From NCBI RefSeq assembly GCF_029852145.1, contig NC_079969.1, positions 13,867,465-13,931,464 on the forward strand: DNA of 64,000 nucleotides. Direction: 5' to 3'. Each line of letters opens with the position of its first letter. The stretch's first letter is position 1. The notes below the pieces were generated by a model. The model made no database searches, had not been told where the DNA came from, and saw nothing but the letters and a program-made list of their open reading frames with translations. This document shows, piece by piece, positions 10,103 to 22,259 of this stretch. The DNA comes from Microplitis mediator (taxonomy: Eukaryota > Arthropoda > Insecta > Hymenoptera > Braconidae). Both the position numbers and the translations under genes were made by a program.

Positions 10103-11122
10103 TTGTGCGCGGTTTTACCAAAGTTGGTGTGATAATAGCAGATCCCTATTTTATCCAGCTTGCGTAGCTTCGATTTGCTTCGGGAGCGTTGGTTTTGTTT
10201 TCGAGCTGGAGATCTGCCGCGGTTCTGGTTGAACGCTGTGGTCAGTGCTGCTGCCTGATGAGATAGTTCGCTCACTTGTTTCTGCAGTGCAATCGTCTTC
10301 TGCGAAGATGATGATGAAGCTACAGCAGCGGTGTGAGTCACCGGAAACGTCTCGTGTAGCTTGTCAGCTGTTTTGGCTAACTGGTCGATGGTGGCAGTTG
10401 ATGGAGAGATAGCTAGAAGCTCTTGTGTCTTCTCGGGCAAGTTTGCCAGCCATTTTGCTTTCAGAACAGCGTCATTAATGGTCGGCGCGAGCAATTTAAC
10501 CCTTTCCCGGTTGACCTTGAGTCCCTCTCAATTTGAATCGTACGTCTTCATCTGAAAGCGAGAGAGCGCTAGCCTGTTGAGAAGAGAAGGGGCAGAAAAA
10601 ATAGTAGAAGGGGATGCATGCGTGCACTACTACGATTGAACTGTTACTCATACGATTAAACCGTTACTCACACAGCCTTAACAACGAACTTTGATTGGCG
10701 CTATTCCCGTAGAGCTCACACCGATTCATTTCGATTCACACTTTCGGGAAAGGGTTGAGATGGCGGAGGAACTGTGATGGTGATCGGTCACCGATCGGTT
10801 CGCCATCTAGAAGCTGACACAGTTTAGCTTCTTCTGATTTTGAATAACACGCGATGAGCTTAGCTTTCAACACGACGTATGGCATCGTCGTTGTTGGGTT
10901 GATGATGAGGGCCTCAACCTCACAAGCATACTCGGTGACGATTAGAGAAACCGCGTGGTTGAATTTCTCTCTTTCAGTTGCTACGCCGTGGATCGCAAAC
11001 TGAGCTTCGAGCTGCGCGAACCATGAACTCACTCGCTTCGGGTTGATGTGAGGTGCCTTGAGCGAGTTGACAATCATTGGTTTAGCGTCAACAAACTCAT
11101 CGCCTACCTTTAAATCGGACAT
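10054..11122 (-). pseudogene. Gypsy gag, split by a small DNA element
   Basis: The N-terminal part (10736-11122) starts MSDLKVGDEFVDAK and has the capsid-like run WFAQLEAQFAIHGVATEREK. The C-terminal part (10054-10494) resumes at LAPTINDAVLKAKWLANLPE and contains a basic stretch and a CYYHTNFGKTAHKC nucleic-acid-binding motif of the kind found in this Gypsy group. The two halves are separated by the inverted-repeat element at 10500-10756. The start ATG at 11120-11122 lies about 480 bp inside the 5' LTR, leaving a long untranslated leader. Confidence 0.8.
10500..10756. mobile_element. Small terminal-inverted-repeat element inside gag
   Basis: About 257 bp bounded by AACCCTTTCCCG on the left and CGGGAAAGGGTT on the right, interrupting the Gypsy gag frame. 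No coding sequence. The length and inverted ends fit a MITE. A clear target duplication is not visible. Confidence 0.65.
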
Positions 11123-11600
11123 GGTAAATGTATGAAAAACATTAACACAATAAAATTAACACAAAGCTTTTAATACCACTGTAAGTGGATTAGTGTCCGT
11201 CGAAGCTGACTCACTGTGTAGGAATGTTTGAGACGCTTTGAGTCGCACGAAAATTATCACTGGGTGAAAATTAACGCGAACGATAATTTAAATTCACTGT
11301 ATTTTACACAGGAATTCACTGATCACTTTGATCCCAATTTAATTTGCACCACGATGGTGTCCCTTAAATTATAAACCAGTGCGGCATGTGTCCAAAATGT
11401 CCCACAATACACCAGCCGTGATAAAAGGCTTGCACAACACTTAATTCACGCACTTTACTGTTATAAAGAACTCGCGTAAATAATATGTCGCGATCAGCTA
11501 TCAGCGAAGACGCGACGTTGTACACTTAACGTGCTATTAGCCACGTGGAACTTGTGCACGAAATAGCGCCCTCTTGAAAATCACGTCGGACAGTCACCAA
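11123..11600. other. Gypsy untranslated leader and primer-binding region
   Basis: No ORF. Next to the 5' LTR, read on the minus strand, the leader begins TTGGTGACTGTCCGACGTG, in the position of the tRNA primer-binding site. The primer tRNA was not identified. Confidence 0.5.
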
Positions 11601-11888
11601 TGTAGTGACTAGGATGAGGTTTATATGATCTTAATCACTACGATAGTTAATTTATCTGACTCCAATTATTAGTGTTAACAAAATAATAAGTAATTATAAT
11701 GCTGGTCGCATTAGATATGTGTTAACTAGTTGCCGTGTATCTCTCTATTGTACGTGTGTACTGTACTGCGTTCTTGTGTGTACTGTTGATACCGAATATC
11801 GTATTCGCGTGGAGGAAATATTCGGCGATCGATGACGATCGATGATTGACGGACTTATACGAAATTATAAATATCAATAATATAAGTA
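11601..11888 (-). repeat. Gypsy LTR, 5' end of the element (truncated)
   Basis: Begins TGTAGTGACT and aligns with 6987-7297, but stops at ATAAGTA and lacks the terminal GTGACGTAGTCA present in the other LTR. The truncation abuts the ACGGAAAAAAA element that starts at 11890. Confidence 0.8.
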
Positions 11889-11889
11889 C

Positions 11890-12255
11890 ACGGAAAAAAA
11901 TTAATAGAACTGGCTACCATGTCAGATAGTAGTCAGTGCCATCTGTATAAAAAAAAATTGAGATAGCAGTGGGTCCTATCTACGTAGTAGTGGCTACTCT
12001 CTACATTGTACTCAGCACCATGTCGGATGTAGCTCACTACTATCCTACATATTACACTCTTACATATTGCCCAGTTCTATGTACATATCAGCCAGTCGTA
12101 TGTCAGATAGCGAAGGTTACTTTTTCAACATATTACCGACTGCTATCTGCAGATAGCGCCTGCGTCTATGTCAACATATTGCTGGTTACTGTGTATCATA
12201 GTAGAGACTTCTATGTAAGATAGCAATGAGTACTATCTGAGATATTTTTTTCCGT
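11890..12255. mobile_element. MITE-like element with ACGGAAAAAAAT ends
   Basis: The ends ACGGAAAAAAAT and ATTTTTTTCCGT are inverted. The interior is an irregular series of 20-25-bp units resembling CTATCTACATAGTAGTGGCTA, so it is internally repetitive. The ORF through it has no recognisable family. It truncates the neighbouring Gypsy LTR. Confidence 0.6.
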
Positions 12256-12469
12256 AAGGACTTAAATAACTTTTTTTGGGGATGGCGCTAGTATTTATTA
12301 TTGACAACGAACAAATAAAATTATTATCATAACTAAATTAATTATGACTTATTCAACTACGTTTACGTATTTAAATATATAATTATTAGTTATATATGAT
12401 ATTTTTTTTTATTTGTTTATATTTATTTATATTACGTATTTAAAAATATAATTACATCACATGAGTTCG

Positions 12470-13248
12470 TTACTTCGTCCTCAGCCTTGCAGTTCCCATT
12501 TCACCCCGTCTCGTTGCCGTCTGAAACTACGCAAATCATAGTGCCGTGTTCACATGACTAATTATCACGTCGACGTATGTCCGTAAGGGTGAAGTAGGGT
12601 CCCAAAGCTAGCCCTACGCCCTAAACTATCGGAATCACTTTGATGTAGCAACTACTTGCTACAATTAATTAATAGTTTATAAGCGATTTACTTGCTATTT
12701 CATTTCTTGTAATTAAGACTATAGTTAAAATGTAATTGAGTAAGCCTCTTATTTACTAAAGTTAAGAATTAAATATTGCGTACTATTATAGATAATAATA
12801 TTAAGTGTAAGTTAAAATTGTGCCACGAGCACACTCAACTTCGCTAGAGTCGTTGCCGACAAAGAGAGACCGATCGATATTATTATTGTAAATTAATACT
12901 ACGTACTATTGTAAGTACTTTTTATTGTTATAATTGGCAGTAATAAACTTGTCCATTTTTATTTGATCAATGTGCCTGTATTCTATTCAATCCTCTAATT
13001 TAACAACATTAAATTAATTTATCCTATAAAATAAGATAATTAGCCGTAAGGGAATTTAGTAAGTGTTTCATTGGTTGATGGTTCGATCGCGTGCGGGTTT
13101 TTCTCTTGTGAGAACCCATCTGCGTTGTCCAGGTAATTATAAATTTTGTAGAGGCCAGCCTAAGTTAGGGTTCAGCCTGCGAATTTTGGTGGCTGCCGGT
13201 AAAAATCACGAGCATAAAAGCGATTTGTCTCAATATATATGTATATTA
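12470..13248 (+). repeat. Dispersed non-coding repeat, copy 1
   Basis: Aligns in two blocks with 31610-32200 and 33250-33480, sharing CCGTCTCGTTGCCGTCTGA-like and GTAGAGGCCAGCCTAAG segments. No protein. It may be an LTR or untranslated part of the retroelement family whose second copy follows the Gypsy element at 24.7-31 kb. Positions 12256-12470 are A/T-rich with nothing recognisable. Confidence 0.55.
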
Positions 13249-13570
13249 GGGTGTGTAAAAAAAAAATGATTTTTTTTCTCTAGGTCTTAGTCTCAAAAGT
13301 TTCTTTAGGACCTAAAAAAATTCTCCTTAAAAATCAGTTCGATATCTCGAAAATTAAACTAGCGGTTTACAAGTTCATTTTCCCATTTAAAATACATGTA
13401 AAAAATTTTTTTTTAGTTTTTTGCAGAAAAATCAAAAAATAAATTTTTTTTCCAATTTTAAATTGCATACCGTTAAAGGAAATTAAATTCCCTACAGAAA
13501 TGTCCTGAATAGTCATGCTCGTAACTACAATATAAAAAAAGTTACAAGCCCCCAAAGTTAACAAAAATTT
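13249..13570. mobile_element. Half copy of a palindromic TA element (GGGTGTGT family)
   Basis: Starts GGGTGTGTAAAAAAAAAATG after a TA and matches, in inverse orientation, the half copy at 36350-36682. Only one arm is present. The adjoining 13571-13780 is plain A/T-rich sequence. Confidence 0.6.
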
Positions 13571-13904
13571 TTTTTTTTTATGTATAATTATTGTTTGTAC
13601 TTTGTTGTTATTAATTGGTGGTATATTTTTCTTTTAATTTTAATTTTTCATCTTCTTTATAAAATCTTCTATAAAATTTTCAAATTTTAAACGTTTTAGT
13701 AGTGTAATAATCGATATATATAAATTGCGATTTAATCAACCAAATCAATAGTTTATATTATTATTTATTTTTCCTTCATTATTTTGTTGACAAGAAGTAC
13801 TCGACTGCGCCCAATAAATTTGACCTTTCTCTGGTATCTATGTACGTGTATGCACGATGACCGTGAACGGACAGAGATCGACAGATGGGACAGCGTTGTA
13901 TCTA

Positions 13905-13925
13905 CCTCTCTCTCTCTCTCTCTCT
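13905..13925. repeat. (CT)n microsatellite
   Basis: About ten CT units, just upstream of the LINE 5' region. Confidence 0.85.
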
Positions 13926-14309
13926 GTAAGTACTACATTCACGTTTTTATATTGCTCTGTTTAAAGTGTTGTGATTCTGCTGTTTTCTGCCTTCGGGCGT
14001 TTTGTGTTTCAGAGCACTGCATGCGCAATTCGCTGGTCTCGTTTTTGATATATAAATTGACTTAATTTGAGGCCTGTATAATTAACAAATTAATAATTTC
14101 ATCTTAAAAAATCAGTATTGAGGTTAGTGGGCTCTTAGTTCAATTTTCTGCCACGGCAAGCTGTCAGCTCTGTCATCTTAGTCTCGCATAGTAAGAATCT
14201 AGTAACTTTTGGGCTACGAGGTTGGCTGCGCTGTGATATTAGTGTTTTGAGTGTTACTGTGGTGCCATGTATTGGGTCATCTCTGCAAGCGTTGACTTCA
14301 ATATCGATC

Positions 14310-15370
14310 ATGGATATCGATGAAGCTGAAGGTTTCAGTATTCCTACATTACCGATGGCACCCTATGATTCCGACTCGTCTCTATTGTCAGGTTCCAAAA
14401 GACTGCGTGAACCTGGTGATAAACAGATCCTCCACTAAAAAAACGAGTGAGACGCAAACCCACGCTGGACACAGTATTCGTTGGGATTGAACGTATAACT
14501 ACCACGCTCAGTAGTCATAGTACATTGCTCAAGGACATTCCAGTTATCAAAGCACAGCTGGATAGTTATTATACCGATATTGTAGAGCTAAAACAATCAA
14601 CATCACAGCTTGCTGCTGACAATCTGGAACTCAAACAATCCTTAGATAATGTTACTAATCGTCTTAACGCTCTGGAACTGAAAGTTGCTGACTCGGCTGG
14701 CTCATCAACTGGAAATAGTGCTAGTGAACTTGCTACACTGACTGCCGCAACCAATGTTAACACCACTAATATATTAAGGGCACTGAAAACAAACCCCAGT
14801 GCCAATGAAATTGTCATAACGGGTTTCCCAGATATTGATTGCTTCTCTGATCATCGCAAATGGGTTCACGCTGTCTTTGCCGTTCTGGGGTTGCTAATAC
14901 CTGATGATAATATTCTGGACACCAGAATACTTACAAAAAATAAAGCTGCAGCCAGTGATACTGTTCCTATACCTGCTTCAAGCAGTGGTAATGCTCGTCA
15001 AACTCGAAGACGTCTCACCATAGCAGTGAAGCTTGCTTCTCCAGCTACTGTGATCACGATAATAAATGCTAAGAAGAATTTTGGCGCTCTTAAGTGGTCT
15101 ATGATTAAACCTAACTTGGCTTCACTCTTCAATGAGGGTATGGCCAATCTTAAAGATGACTTTAATATCTACGTCAATGAGATACTTTCGAGTAAAACCT
15201 TGAGGTTGCTTGGAGAAGCTAAAAAGTTGCTGAAACCGCTTGGGTATAAACATATTTGGACCAAACATAATTCCATGATGGTCAAAAAGGAGGATGGTGC
15301 GCTAATCCAAATCATCTCTAGTCAAGCTGATCTGCTACGCTTCAAACAACAACCTAACACTGCAGAATAG
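14310..15370 (+). pseudogene. LINE ORF1 (coiled coil plus FP-like C-terminus), frameshifted
   Basis: The likely start is the ATG at 14310 (MDIDEAEGFS). A frameshift near 14425 separates this N-terminal piece from the long frame at 14447-15370. The body has a coiled coil over roughly residues 20-90 of the long frame (many Leu/Ser heptads), an RNA-binding-like segment NEIVITGFPD, and a C-terminal half ending in KLLKPLGYKHIWTKHNS, the type shared by LINE ORF1 proteins and baculovirus FP-like proteins. Such proteins coat LINE RNA. The C-terminal half looks intact. Confidence 0.72.
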
Positions 15371-18300
15371 GTGGTAGCGACATCTTTAAGTCACTGCTGC
15401 AAGATAACATCCTACGAAGTCAATTGCGATAATGGTACAACTACCCTTAGGGCTTGCTGCCTTACTGCAAAGTCTTTGAGAGCGCATATAGATGTTATAT
15501 TGCAATTTTTAGACTCAAACCCACTACAACATCTCATCGTCATTACTAAAACTTGGCTGGCTGAAACAATACCTGATACAGTTGTTAAAATACCAAATTA
15601 TAACGTTATTCGTAATGATCGGAATACACATGGAGGCAGAGTCGCTATATACTATCATGATTTTTTAAACTTATCTGTCATCCATAACCCCCCGATCATT
15701 TGGACAGGTCAACCTGGCGTTCCAGAGTACATCATACACTTATCCAAAAAATTAAAGGAACAAGAAAATTTTATAAATTTTTTAGTGATTTTTGGAAGGC
15801 TGTATTTTCGTGAGAAATGATCGTATCGAAACAATTAAAAAAGCAAATTGAAGCTTGAAATCTCTAGTTCAAAGATCTTCCAGCATCTTTTAGGTCTACG
15901 GCGCGGAGAAAAATTTTTTCAAAAAAACGAATTCATGTCTTGTTTAGAAAATTTATCCAGCTACAATTTGCTTTTTTTTGTTTCTCTGTACGACAATTTG
16001 CTGCTGAGATATCAGCCTTCAAATGAAAAAGGATCTTTTTGTCTTTGATTATTGATACCTCAGCAAGTAATGGTCACACAGCAATTCAAAGGGCAGTTTA
16101 ATAAACTTGAATAAATTCCCTACAAGCTCCATTTTCGATTTTTTCAAAAAAAAAATTTTTTTCCATCCTTGATATCCAATTGAAAAACCCACAAAAAATG
16201 GCCATTTTCTGGTTTTTTTAGTCAACTCATCACTACTCTGCAAATATTGATAAAAAAAATAATGTTGCCAGGTAATTTTACAGCTTAATGTACCCCCAAA
16301 AACCCTGGAAATTTTCAGATTGATCCATTGAACCGTTTGTCCAGACCGATTGCTCAAAGTTTTACAAAACGATTAAAGGAACAAGTTTTGTTCCTTAATT
16401 TGTGTAATCATTACCAAAATGAAAAAATTAATTTTTTTTTTATTTTCTTTCATTTTTGCGTTAGTTATTCAGTAAATGTAAGGTAAAAAGGAAAAAAAAA
16501 AATTTTTTTTCCGAAAAACGAAAAAAAAAAAATAACCCCCTGAATAAAACGTAAAAAAAAAAAATGGAAAAAAATTCTTCTTTGGTCTCGTTTTTTGGAA
16601 AAGTTTGTTTTTTTCTCGTTACCTAACATTTACTGAATAACTAACGCAAAAATAAAAGGAAATAAAAAAAAAATTAATTTTTTCATTTTGGTAATGATTA
16701 CACAAATTAAGGAACAAAACTTGTTCCTTTCATTGTTTTGTAAAACTTTGAGCAATCGGTCTGGACAAACGGTTCAATGGATCAATCTGAAAATTTCCAG
16801 GGTTTTTGGGGGTATATTAAGCTGTAACATTACCTGGCAACATTATTTTTTTTATCAATATTTGCAGAGTAGCGATGAGCTGACTAAAAAACCAGAAAAT
16901 GGCCATTTTTGTGGGTTTTTCAAATGGATATCAAGGATGAAAAAAAATTTTTTTTTGAAAAAATCGAAAATGGAGCTTGTAGGGGATTTATTCAAGTTTA
17001 TTAAACTGCCCTTTAAATTAGTGTGTGACCATTACTTGCTAAGATATCAATAATCAAAGACAAAAGGATCCTTTTTCATTTGAAGGCTGATATCTCAGCA
17101 GCAAATTGTCGTACAGAGAAACAAAAAAAGCGAATTGTAGCTGAATAAATTTCCTAAACGACACATAAATTTTTTTTTTTGAAAAAATTTTTCCCGGCCC
17201 CGTAGACCTAAAAAACAAAACCATAAAATTTAGATAAATTTTGTCTCGACTTTTTTCTTATGATTCCGCAAAAACCGTGGCTCAAAAAAATATTTTGCTG
17301 GAAGATCTTCGAACTAGAGATTTCAAGCTTCAATTTGCTTTTTTAATTGTTTCGATACGATCATTTTTCACGAAAATACAGCCTTCCAAAAATCACTAAA
17401 AAATTTATAAAATTTTCTTGTTCCTTTAATTTTTTGGATAAGTGTATGTAAACTACTTGTAAGGAGAGCAGCTCCAGTTCTAGTTACGGCCGTCCATCGC
17501 CCACCTCATGCCCCGTTCACAGCAAATTCTGATCTGGCTTCTACACTTGCTGCAGCAATGGATGGATTTAGCCACAAAATCATTCTAGGAGACTTCAATG
17601 CTGATCAGCTCCAACTGAGTTTTGATGCTCAATACGTCAAATCATTCATCAGTAGCAGCTCACTCAAATTGGTTGTTCATGGGGTTACTCATGTTACGAA
17701 GCAACCTGAAACGTGGCTTGACTTGTGCATTGTTGATAGTCAAAATCATATGACAAACTGGGGCAAATCGGTCAGGCCTCTTGGAGCGGGACATTACCTC
17801 ATATATATTGAAATGCAGCTAGCTGGACAAATCACATCAAGCAAGAAAATTGTCACTCGACATTTAAACAGCTTATCGTCGCCGGCAGCAATATCTGCAC
17901 TTTCATGTCAGGATTTTATGCAGATACTTTCATCTGAGCATACAGTAAGCCAGTCAGCGGACTCATTTACCTGTAGATTCATTTCTCACGTTGACAATTT
18001 TTCTCCTTGTCGCCAAATCACCATTGATTTTTCAAAAATGACACCATGGATAACGCCTGAGCTACATGTGTCTGAACGCAAGGTTCAGAAAATATACAAA
18101 CGTTTTCAACGAAACAGATCCCATTGAGATCTGTTGCTTTATCGGTATGAGCGGGATCTGCACCGAGCGAAGCTTCGTAATGCCAGGATTTGCTACTATA
18201 AAAACAAGCTGAATGGTTTATCTGCAGGTGCAATGTGGAAAGAACATAGTAAGCTTGGACTTCTTAAAGATAATAGCCCCAAACCTCTAGCTGTTGATCC

Positions 18301-19372
18301 TGCTGAGCTTTGTAAGGCTTTTGTTAACGTCTCCAGCCGTGTGGTTTCGGACGAATCTCAACTTACTCCACCTGCTGTCAAGATTGGTGAGCAACCAGAG
18401 TTTGCCCTAGGCGAGGTTACTTCTGTCACAGTAAAACGGGCTATTATATCCATCAAATCTGATGCGGTTGGTGCAGATGGTGTTTCGAAGAAGATGGTAG
18501 TGGAATCTCTACCCGCAATACTTGAACCCATTACTGAATTGTTAAACAAGTCTTTAAGGGACTCTACTTTCCCTGACAACTGGAAAAAAGCCATTATCGT
18601 TCCTATAAATAAAGTCCAAACACCTTCTAAAGTCACTGACTATCGGCCTATTGCTCTTTTACCATTTCTTGGCAAAGTACTTGAAAAGGTAGTCTTCCAT
18701 CAAATTACAGAGTACCTCATCGAGGTTAAGTGTGGCTTCAGGAAGGGACACAGTACTCAGACTGCTTTATTAAGGCTTATCAACGATGTTCGCTTTAACA
18801 TGGACAAAGTCACCTTCTTAGTGCTGTTTGATTTCTCAAAAGCTTTCGACACAGTCGATCCACTGCTACTCATTAGTAAGCTTACCATGATCAGTTTTTC
18901 TGAGCCAGTTGCTACGTGGGTTACCTCATACCTTACCGGGCGTTTTCAGGCAGTCAAGGACACTGATGGGAATCTAACAGACTGGATGTACACCGACATA
19001 GGCGTCCCTCAAGGCTCTATACTAGGGCCATTACTCTTCTCACTATTTATAAATGATATCGGAATGTGCGTTCAGTTCTGTAGGCGCTCGCTTTATGCAG
19101 ATGATTTGCAAATGTATCTTGCCTGTTACCCACATGAGCTCGAGAGCTGCGTGCAGAAATTGAATTCTGACATTGCTAGCATTAAAAACTGGGCAGTCAT
19201 AAATCGGTTACAACTTAACCTAGGAAAGACAAAAGCTATCTTGATGGGCACAAGGTCCTTTATCAACGCTATTGGTACCTCACAAATCAGCTTGGGCTGT
19301 GATGGAATTGATATTCCTATTGTTTCCAGCGTCCGAAACCTAGGAATCCGAACTCCTAGATTTAGATCCTGA
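15371..19372 (+). pseudogene. LINE ORF2: endonuclease and reverse transcriptase
   Basis: An apurinic-type endonuclease is split by an insertion at 15737-17444. The part before it contains LIVITKTWLAE, where the usual catalytic Glu of the ETWL box is Lys; the part after contains VHRPPHAPF and ILGDFNAD. The reverse transcriptase (18134 on) has LFDFSKAFDTVDP, GVPQGSILGPLLF and LYADDLQMY. A TGA near 18125 breaks the link between the domains. The frame ends early at 19372, just after SSVRNLGI, where the C-terminal region should follow. Without the insertion the endonuclease frame would be continuous. Confidence 0.85.
15737..17444. mobile_element. Palindromic TA element (CACTTATCC family), inside LINE ORF2
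   Basis: 1708 bp, starting CACTTATCCAAAAAATTAAA and ending with its reverse complement, flanked on both sides by TA (15735-36 and 17445-46). The two arms (about 840 bp each) are near-perfect inverted copies around a centre close to 16590 made of homopolymer runs. No protein. The TA duplication and inverted ends fit a Tc1/mariner-mobilised non-autonomous element. Removing it and one TA restores the LINE frame at this point. Confidence 0.88.
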
Positions 19373-19510
19373 ATTATAATAGAATAGTTATCATTCATAT
19401 TCGATAGATAGGGGAGTGCATCATCTCGGTACCCCAGTAGCTTCGAGTCCGAATAGTGCATTTAATTCCGCTGAATTAAATTTGCGAAGCCACAGTGCCG
19501 TGTCCCAGCG

Positions 19511-20088
19511 CAATTAAAAATAAAAATAAACTGTACAATTTCGCGATCATAAATTCAAATGGGTGAACTGTGAGAGAGTGTGATCAGCGAAAATTGTAAA
19601 TCACTTTAACCTGAGTGGTAAGTCTACTTAAATATTGTTAAAAGTAAAACACACCTATGTACAACAACATATAAAAATATAGAATTCTTTTCCTTTTATA
19701 AAAATATATCTTTTTCTTATTTAAAAATCTTGCTCTAACATTCATAAGTAAACGAGTACAGAAAGAGACAGACGTCAAGAACAGGGACTTCTCGAGGGCC
19801 CACATTCACCTACCTACTTTCCATTCGCTCTGATATCCCGGACCTATCCTAAGCCACGCAGGTCAACAATCGGGATAGACTATCGTACTTCTGCTCGGTA
19901 CGAATTAATCTTATTTACTATTTTAGAATATTACCGAATATTCAAGATTCTCACACTAGCCACGTGACGGTCCTTTTTCACTCCTTGGTTGAGAAATAGA
20001 ATAAATATTACAGGTAGTTTTCTAGTAAAGAATTAATTAAATATAACCCTTCACCCGTCGCCTTCACTCTCTCCGATCGTGACAGTAG
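19511..20088. other. Intergenic, nothing recognised
   Basis: AT-rich sequence with a more GC-rich patch at 19770-19900. No ORF, inverted repeat or family was recognised on either strand. Confidence 0.5.
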
Positions 20089-21181
20089 CTTGTCACGTAA
20101 CCATTCAAATTAATTTATAATTAATTAGTAATAAGAATTAAAAATAGTATTTAAGTTTAAATTTGAATGGTTACGCGGGCATTTCAATACCACGCCGGTG
20201 CGGAGACAGCGTTTGCTCGTGGAGTGGCGCATGCGCGCAGTGTGAATGAGAGCACGTGTATGATACAATTTTAATTTATAATTTAAAAACAATTATATTC
20301 AATATTAATTGTTTATAAGGAAATATTTATCATTTTACGTTATCTGGGGGACAGAATGTGTGGTCACATTATACCCCAATCATTGTTTTTATTTTATTTA
20401 GTTTAAATTTCATATCCAGGTATTGAGGAGATGAGAAATAGTGACTGTAGAGGAGGGGAAAAATCAATTTTTTCTCCTGCAATATCGATGTAAAACAAAT
20501 GGTCTAAATAATTATTATGTAATTGCATATATATTTTGGAATTATGATTTTGACATGGATAAATACTAGATAAATGTATTTTATTTAATATGTATCATTC
20601 AGGTCGGGGAAAATTATTTTTATAATTTATTTAGTTGATTTAAAATAGGCCCAGAGCTAGATAATAATAATAATAATTAAGGGCGATTGTTGCGCCACGT
20701 GGGTGGCCAACAAGTGGCCGGCCCAAAAAGTAATTAGAAAGGTACGGATAGTCTTGACGAGTGGACGCTGTTGTTGTAAAAGTTAGAAAAATACGTTGCT
20801 ATTACGATTCAATTTTTTTGTTATCAGTTAACCGTAATTAAATAATCAAAGTGAATAAATTCACCGGGAGAACTTGTTGTCAGTTCGAGTCTTTGTTTGG
20901 ATTCATTTAAGAAACAATATCGAGTAAGTACTCTTGTATTCTCCTTCCATGCATTGTCGTTGATAACCTCCCCGGGAATTGTTGGTATTCGCGACGCAAA
21001 ATTCACGTGTGTATCACACACCCGTGAATAATTTGGTTAATTTTGTATTTCGGTTTTCCCCTGAATGATACATTTACACATACAAAAAGAATTGTGTATA
21101 ATAAAATAATCATGTTTTGTTTGAATTTTAATTTAAATATTAGAAATTGCGCGCTTACAGCAGTTTGCTGTATATATATTA
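20089..21181 (+). repeat. LTR-like dispersed repeat, copy 1 (left part)
   Basis: Starts TGTCACGTAACCATTCAAAT and matches 33754 onward at high identity, including TGTGTGGTCACATTATACCCC and GCGATTGTTGCGCCACGTGG. Near its start, CGTAACCATTCAAAT and ATTTGAATGGTTACG form a stem. It continues after the palindromic element as 22258-22730. A TG start and UTR-like content suggest an LTR or leader, but no coding region is attached. Confidence 0.55.
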
Positions 21182-22198
21182 GAGTGATCCAAAAAATAAC
21201 AAACTTTTTTTTTTTTCTTCCAAACAGGTTTAAAAGTTTCATTTAGATAAAAAAAGACGCCTGTGAAAATTAGAGCTCTTAATATTCACATTAAGAGGTT
21301 CCTCATCGCACTTTTCTATTTCCCATAAGAATAACATGGGAAAAATTTTTTTTACGTCTTCTGATTTTTATAAGTAGCTAACGATGCGTCATAGGAATAA
21401 ATGGCAGGCATATTTTTGTAGGGAATTGAATGCTCTACAAAAAAAGATTCTTATCATTTTTTGAGGAATCTATTTGTTCAAAAGTTATTTGAGGTTGAAG
21501 TCGAATTCATATTAAATTTTAAGATTTTCTACTTTTCCGGCGAAACTATCAGACTTATTTCAAAATATCATCAGACCTTTTTTGTAGACAATTTTATTCC
21601 CTAAAAGTTATTTCTAATAAAGTTTTTTCGAATTCCGCATTGTTTTCTAGTTATTTTTATTTTAATGTCAAGCTCTTAAAATCGATCAGAAGACTATTTT
21701 TTTATGAGCATGACATTAAAATAAAAATTACTAGAAAACAATGCGGAATTCGAAAAAACTTTATGAGAGATAACTTTTAGGGAATAAAATTGTCTACAAA
21801 AGAGGTCTGATAATATTTTGTAATAAGTCTGATAGTTTCGCCGGAAAAGTAGAAAATCTCAAAATTTAATATAAATTCGACTTCAACCTCAAATAACTTT
21901 TGAACAAATAGATTCCTCAAAAAATGATAAGAATCTTTTTTTGTAGAGCATTCAATTCCCTACAAAAATATGCCTGCCGGTTATTTCTATGACGCATCGT
22001 TAGCTACTTATAAAAATCAGAAGACGTAAAAAAAATTTTTCCCATGTTATTCTTACGGAAAATAGAAAAGTGCGATGAGGAACCTCTTAATGTTAATATT
22101 AAGAGCTCTAATTTTCACAGGCGTCTTTTTTTATCTAAATGAAACTTTTGAACCTGTTTGGAAGAAAAAAAAAAAAATTTGTTATTTTTTGGATCACC

Positions 22199-22199
<1 letters not shown>
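21182..22199. mobile_element. Complete palindromic TA element (GAGTGATCC family)
   Basis: About 1018 bp from GAGTGATCC to GGATCACCC, flanked by TA. The left arm (to about 21690) is the inverted copy of the right arm, with only scattered mismatches. The centre is a short stretch at 21690-21705. The same family occurs, broken, at 425-6982. No coding frame. It interrupts the LTR-like repeat of 20089-22730. Confidence 0.88.

Positions 22200-22258
<59 letters not shown>
22200..22258. repeat. (TA)n microsatellite beside the palindromic element
   Basis: About 27 TA units directly after the right end of the element, at the TA target. Apparent ORFs rich in Tyr-Ile across it are artefacts of this repeat. 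Confidence 0.9.

Positions 22259-22259
<1 letters not shown>

Larger units (their letters stand above)
6987..11888 (-). mobile_element. Gypsy (Ty3-like) LTR retrotransposon, degenerate
   Basis: Minus-strand element with LTRs at both ends and the order gag, protease, reverse transcriptase, RNase H, integrase. Every domain is damaged: stops in the reverse transcriptase, a deletion fusing RNase H to the integrase core, a substituted protease aspartate, and a small DNA element inside gag. The LTRs differ by several indels, so the insertion is not recent. It lies immediately right of the palindromic element at 425-6982. Confidence 0.9.
14100..19500 (+). mobile_element. Two-ORF LINE (Jockey/CR1-like), disrupted
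   Basis: ORF1 (14310-15370) and ORF2 (15371-19372) lie head to tail with an ORF1 stop directly before ORF2. ORF2 is interrupted by a 1.7-kb palindromic element, has an in-frame stop near 18125 and appears truncated after the reverse transcriptase. The 3' part at 19373-19510 contains CCACAGTGCCGTGTCCCAGC, probably LINE 3' untranslated sequence after an internal deletion. The subfamily is inferred from reverse-transcriptase motifs and the ORF1 type. Confidence 0.8.

Noticed and set aside
15848..17053. ORFs of 66-121 residues inside 15737-17444
   Set aside because: They repeat on both arms of the palindrome and have no family.
19126..19461. 111-residue minus-strand ORF over the LINE
   Set aside because: Shadow of the reverse transcriptase frame on the other strand.
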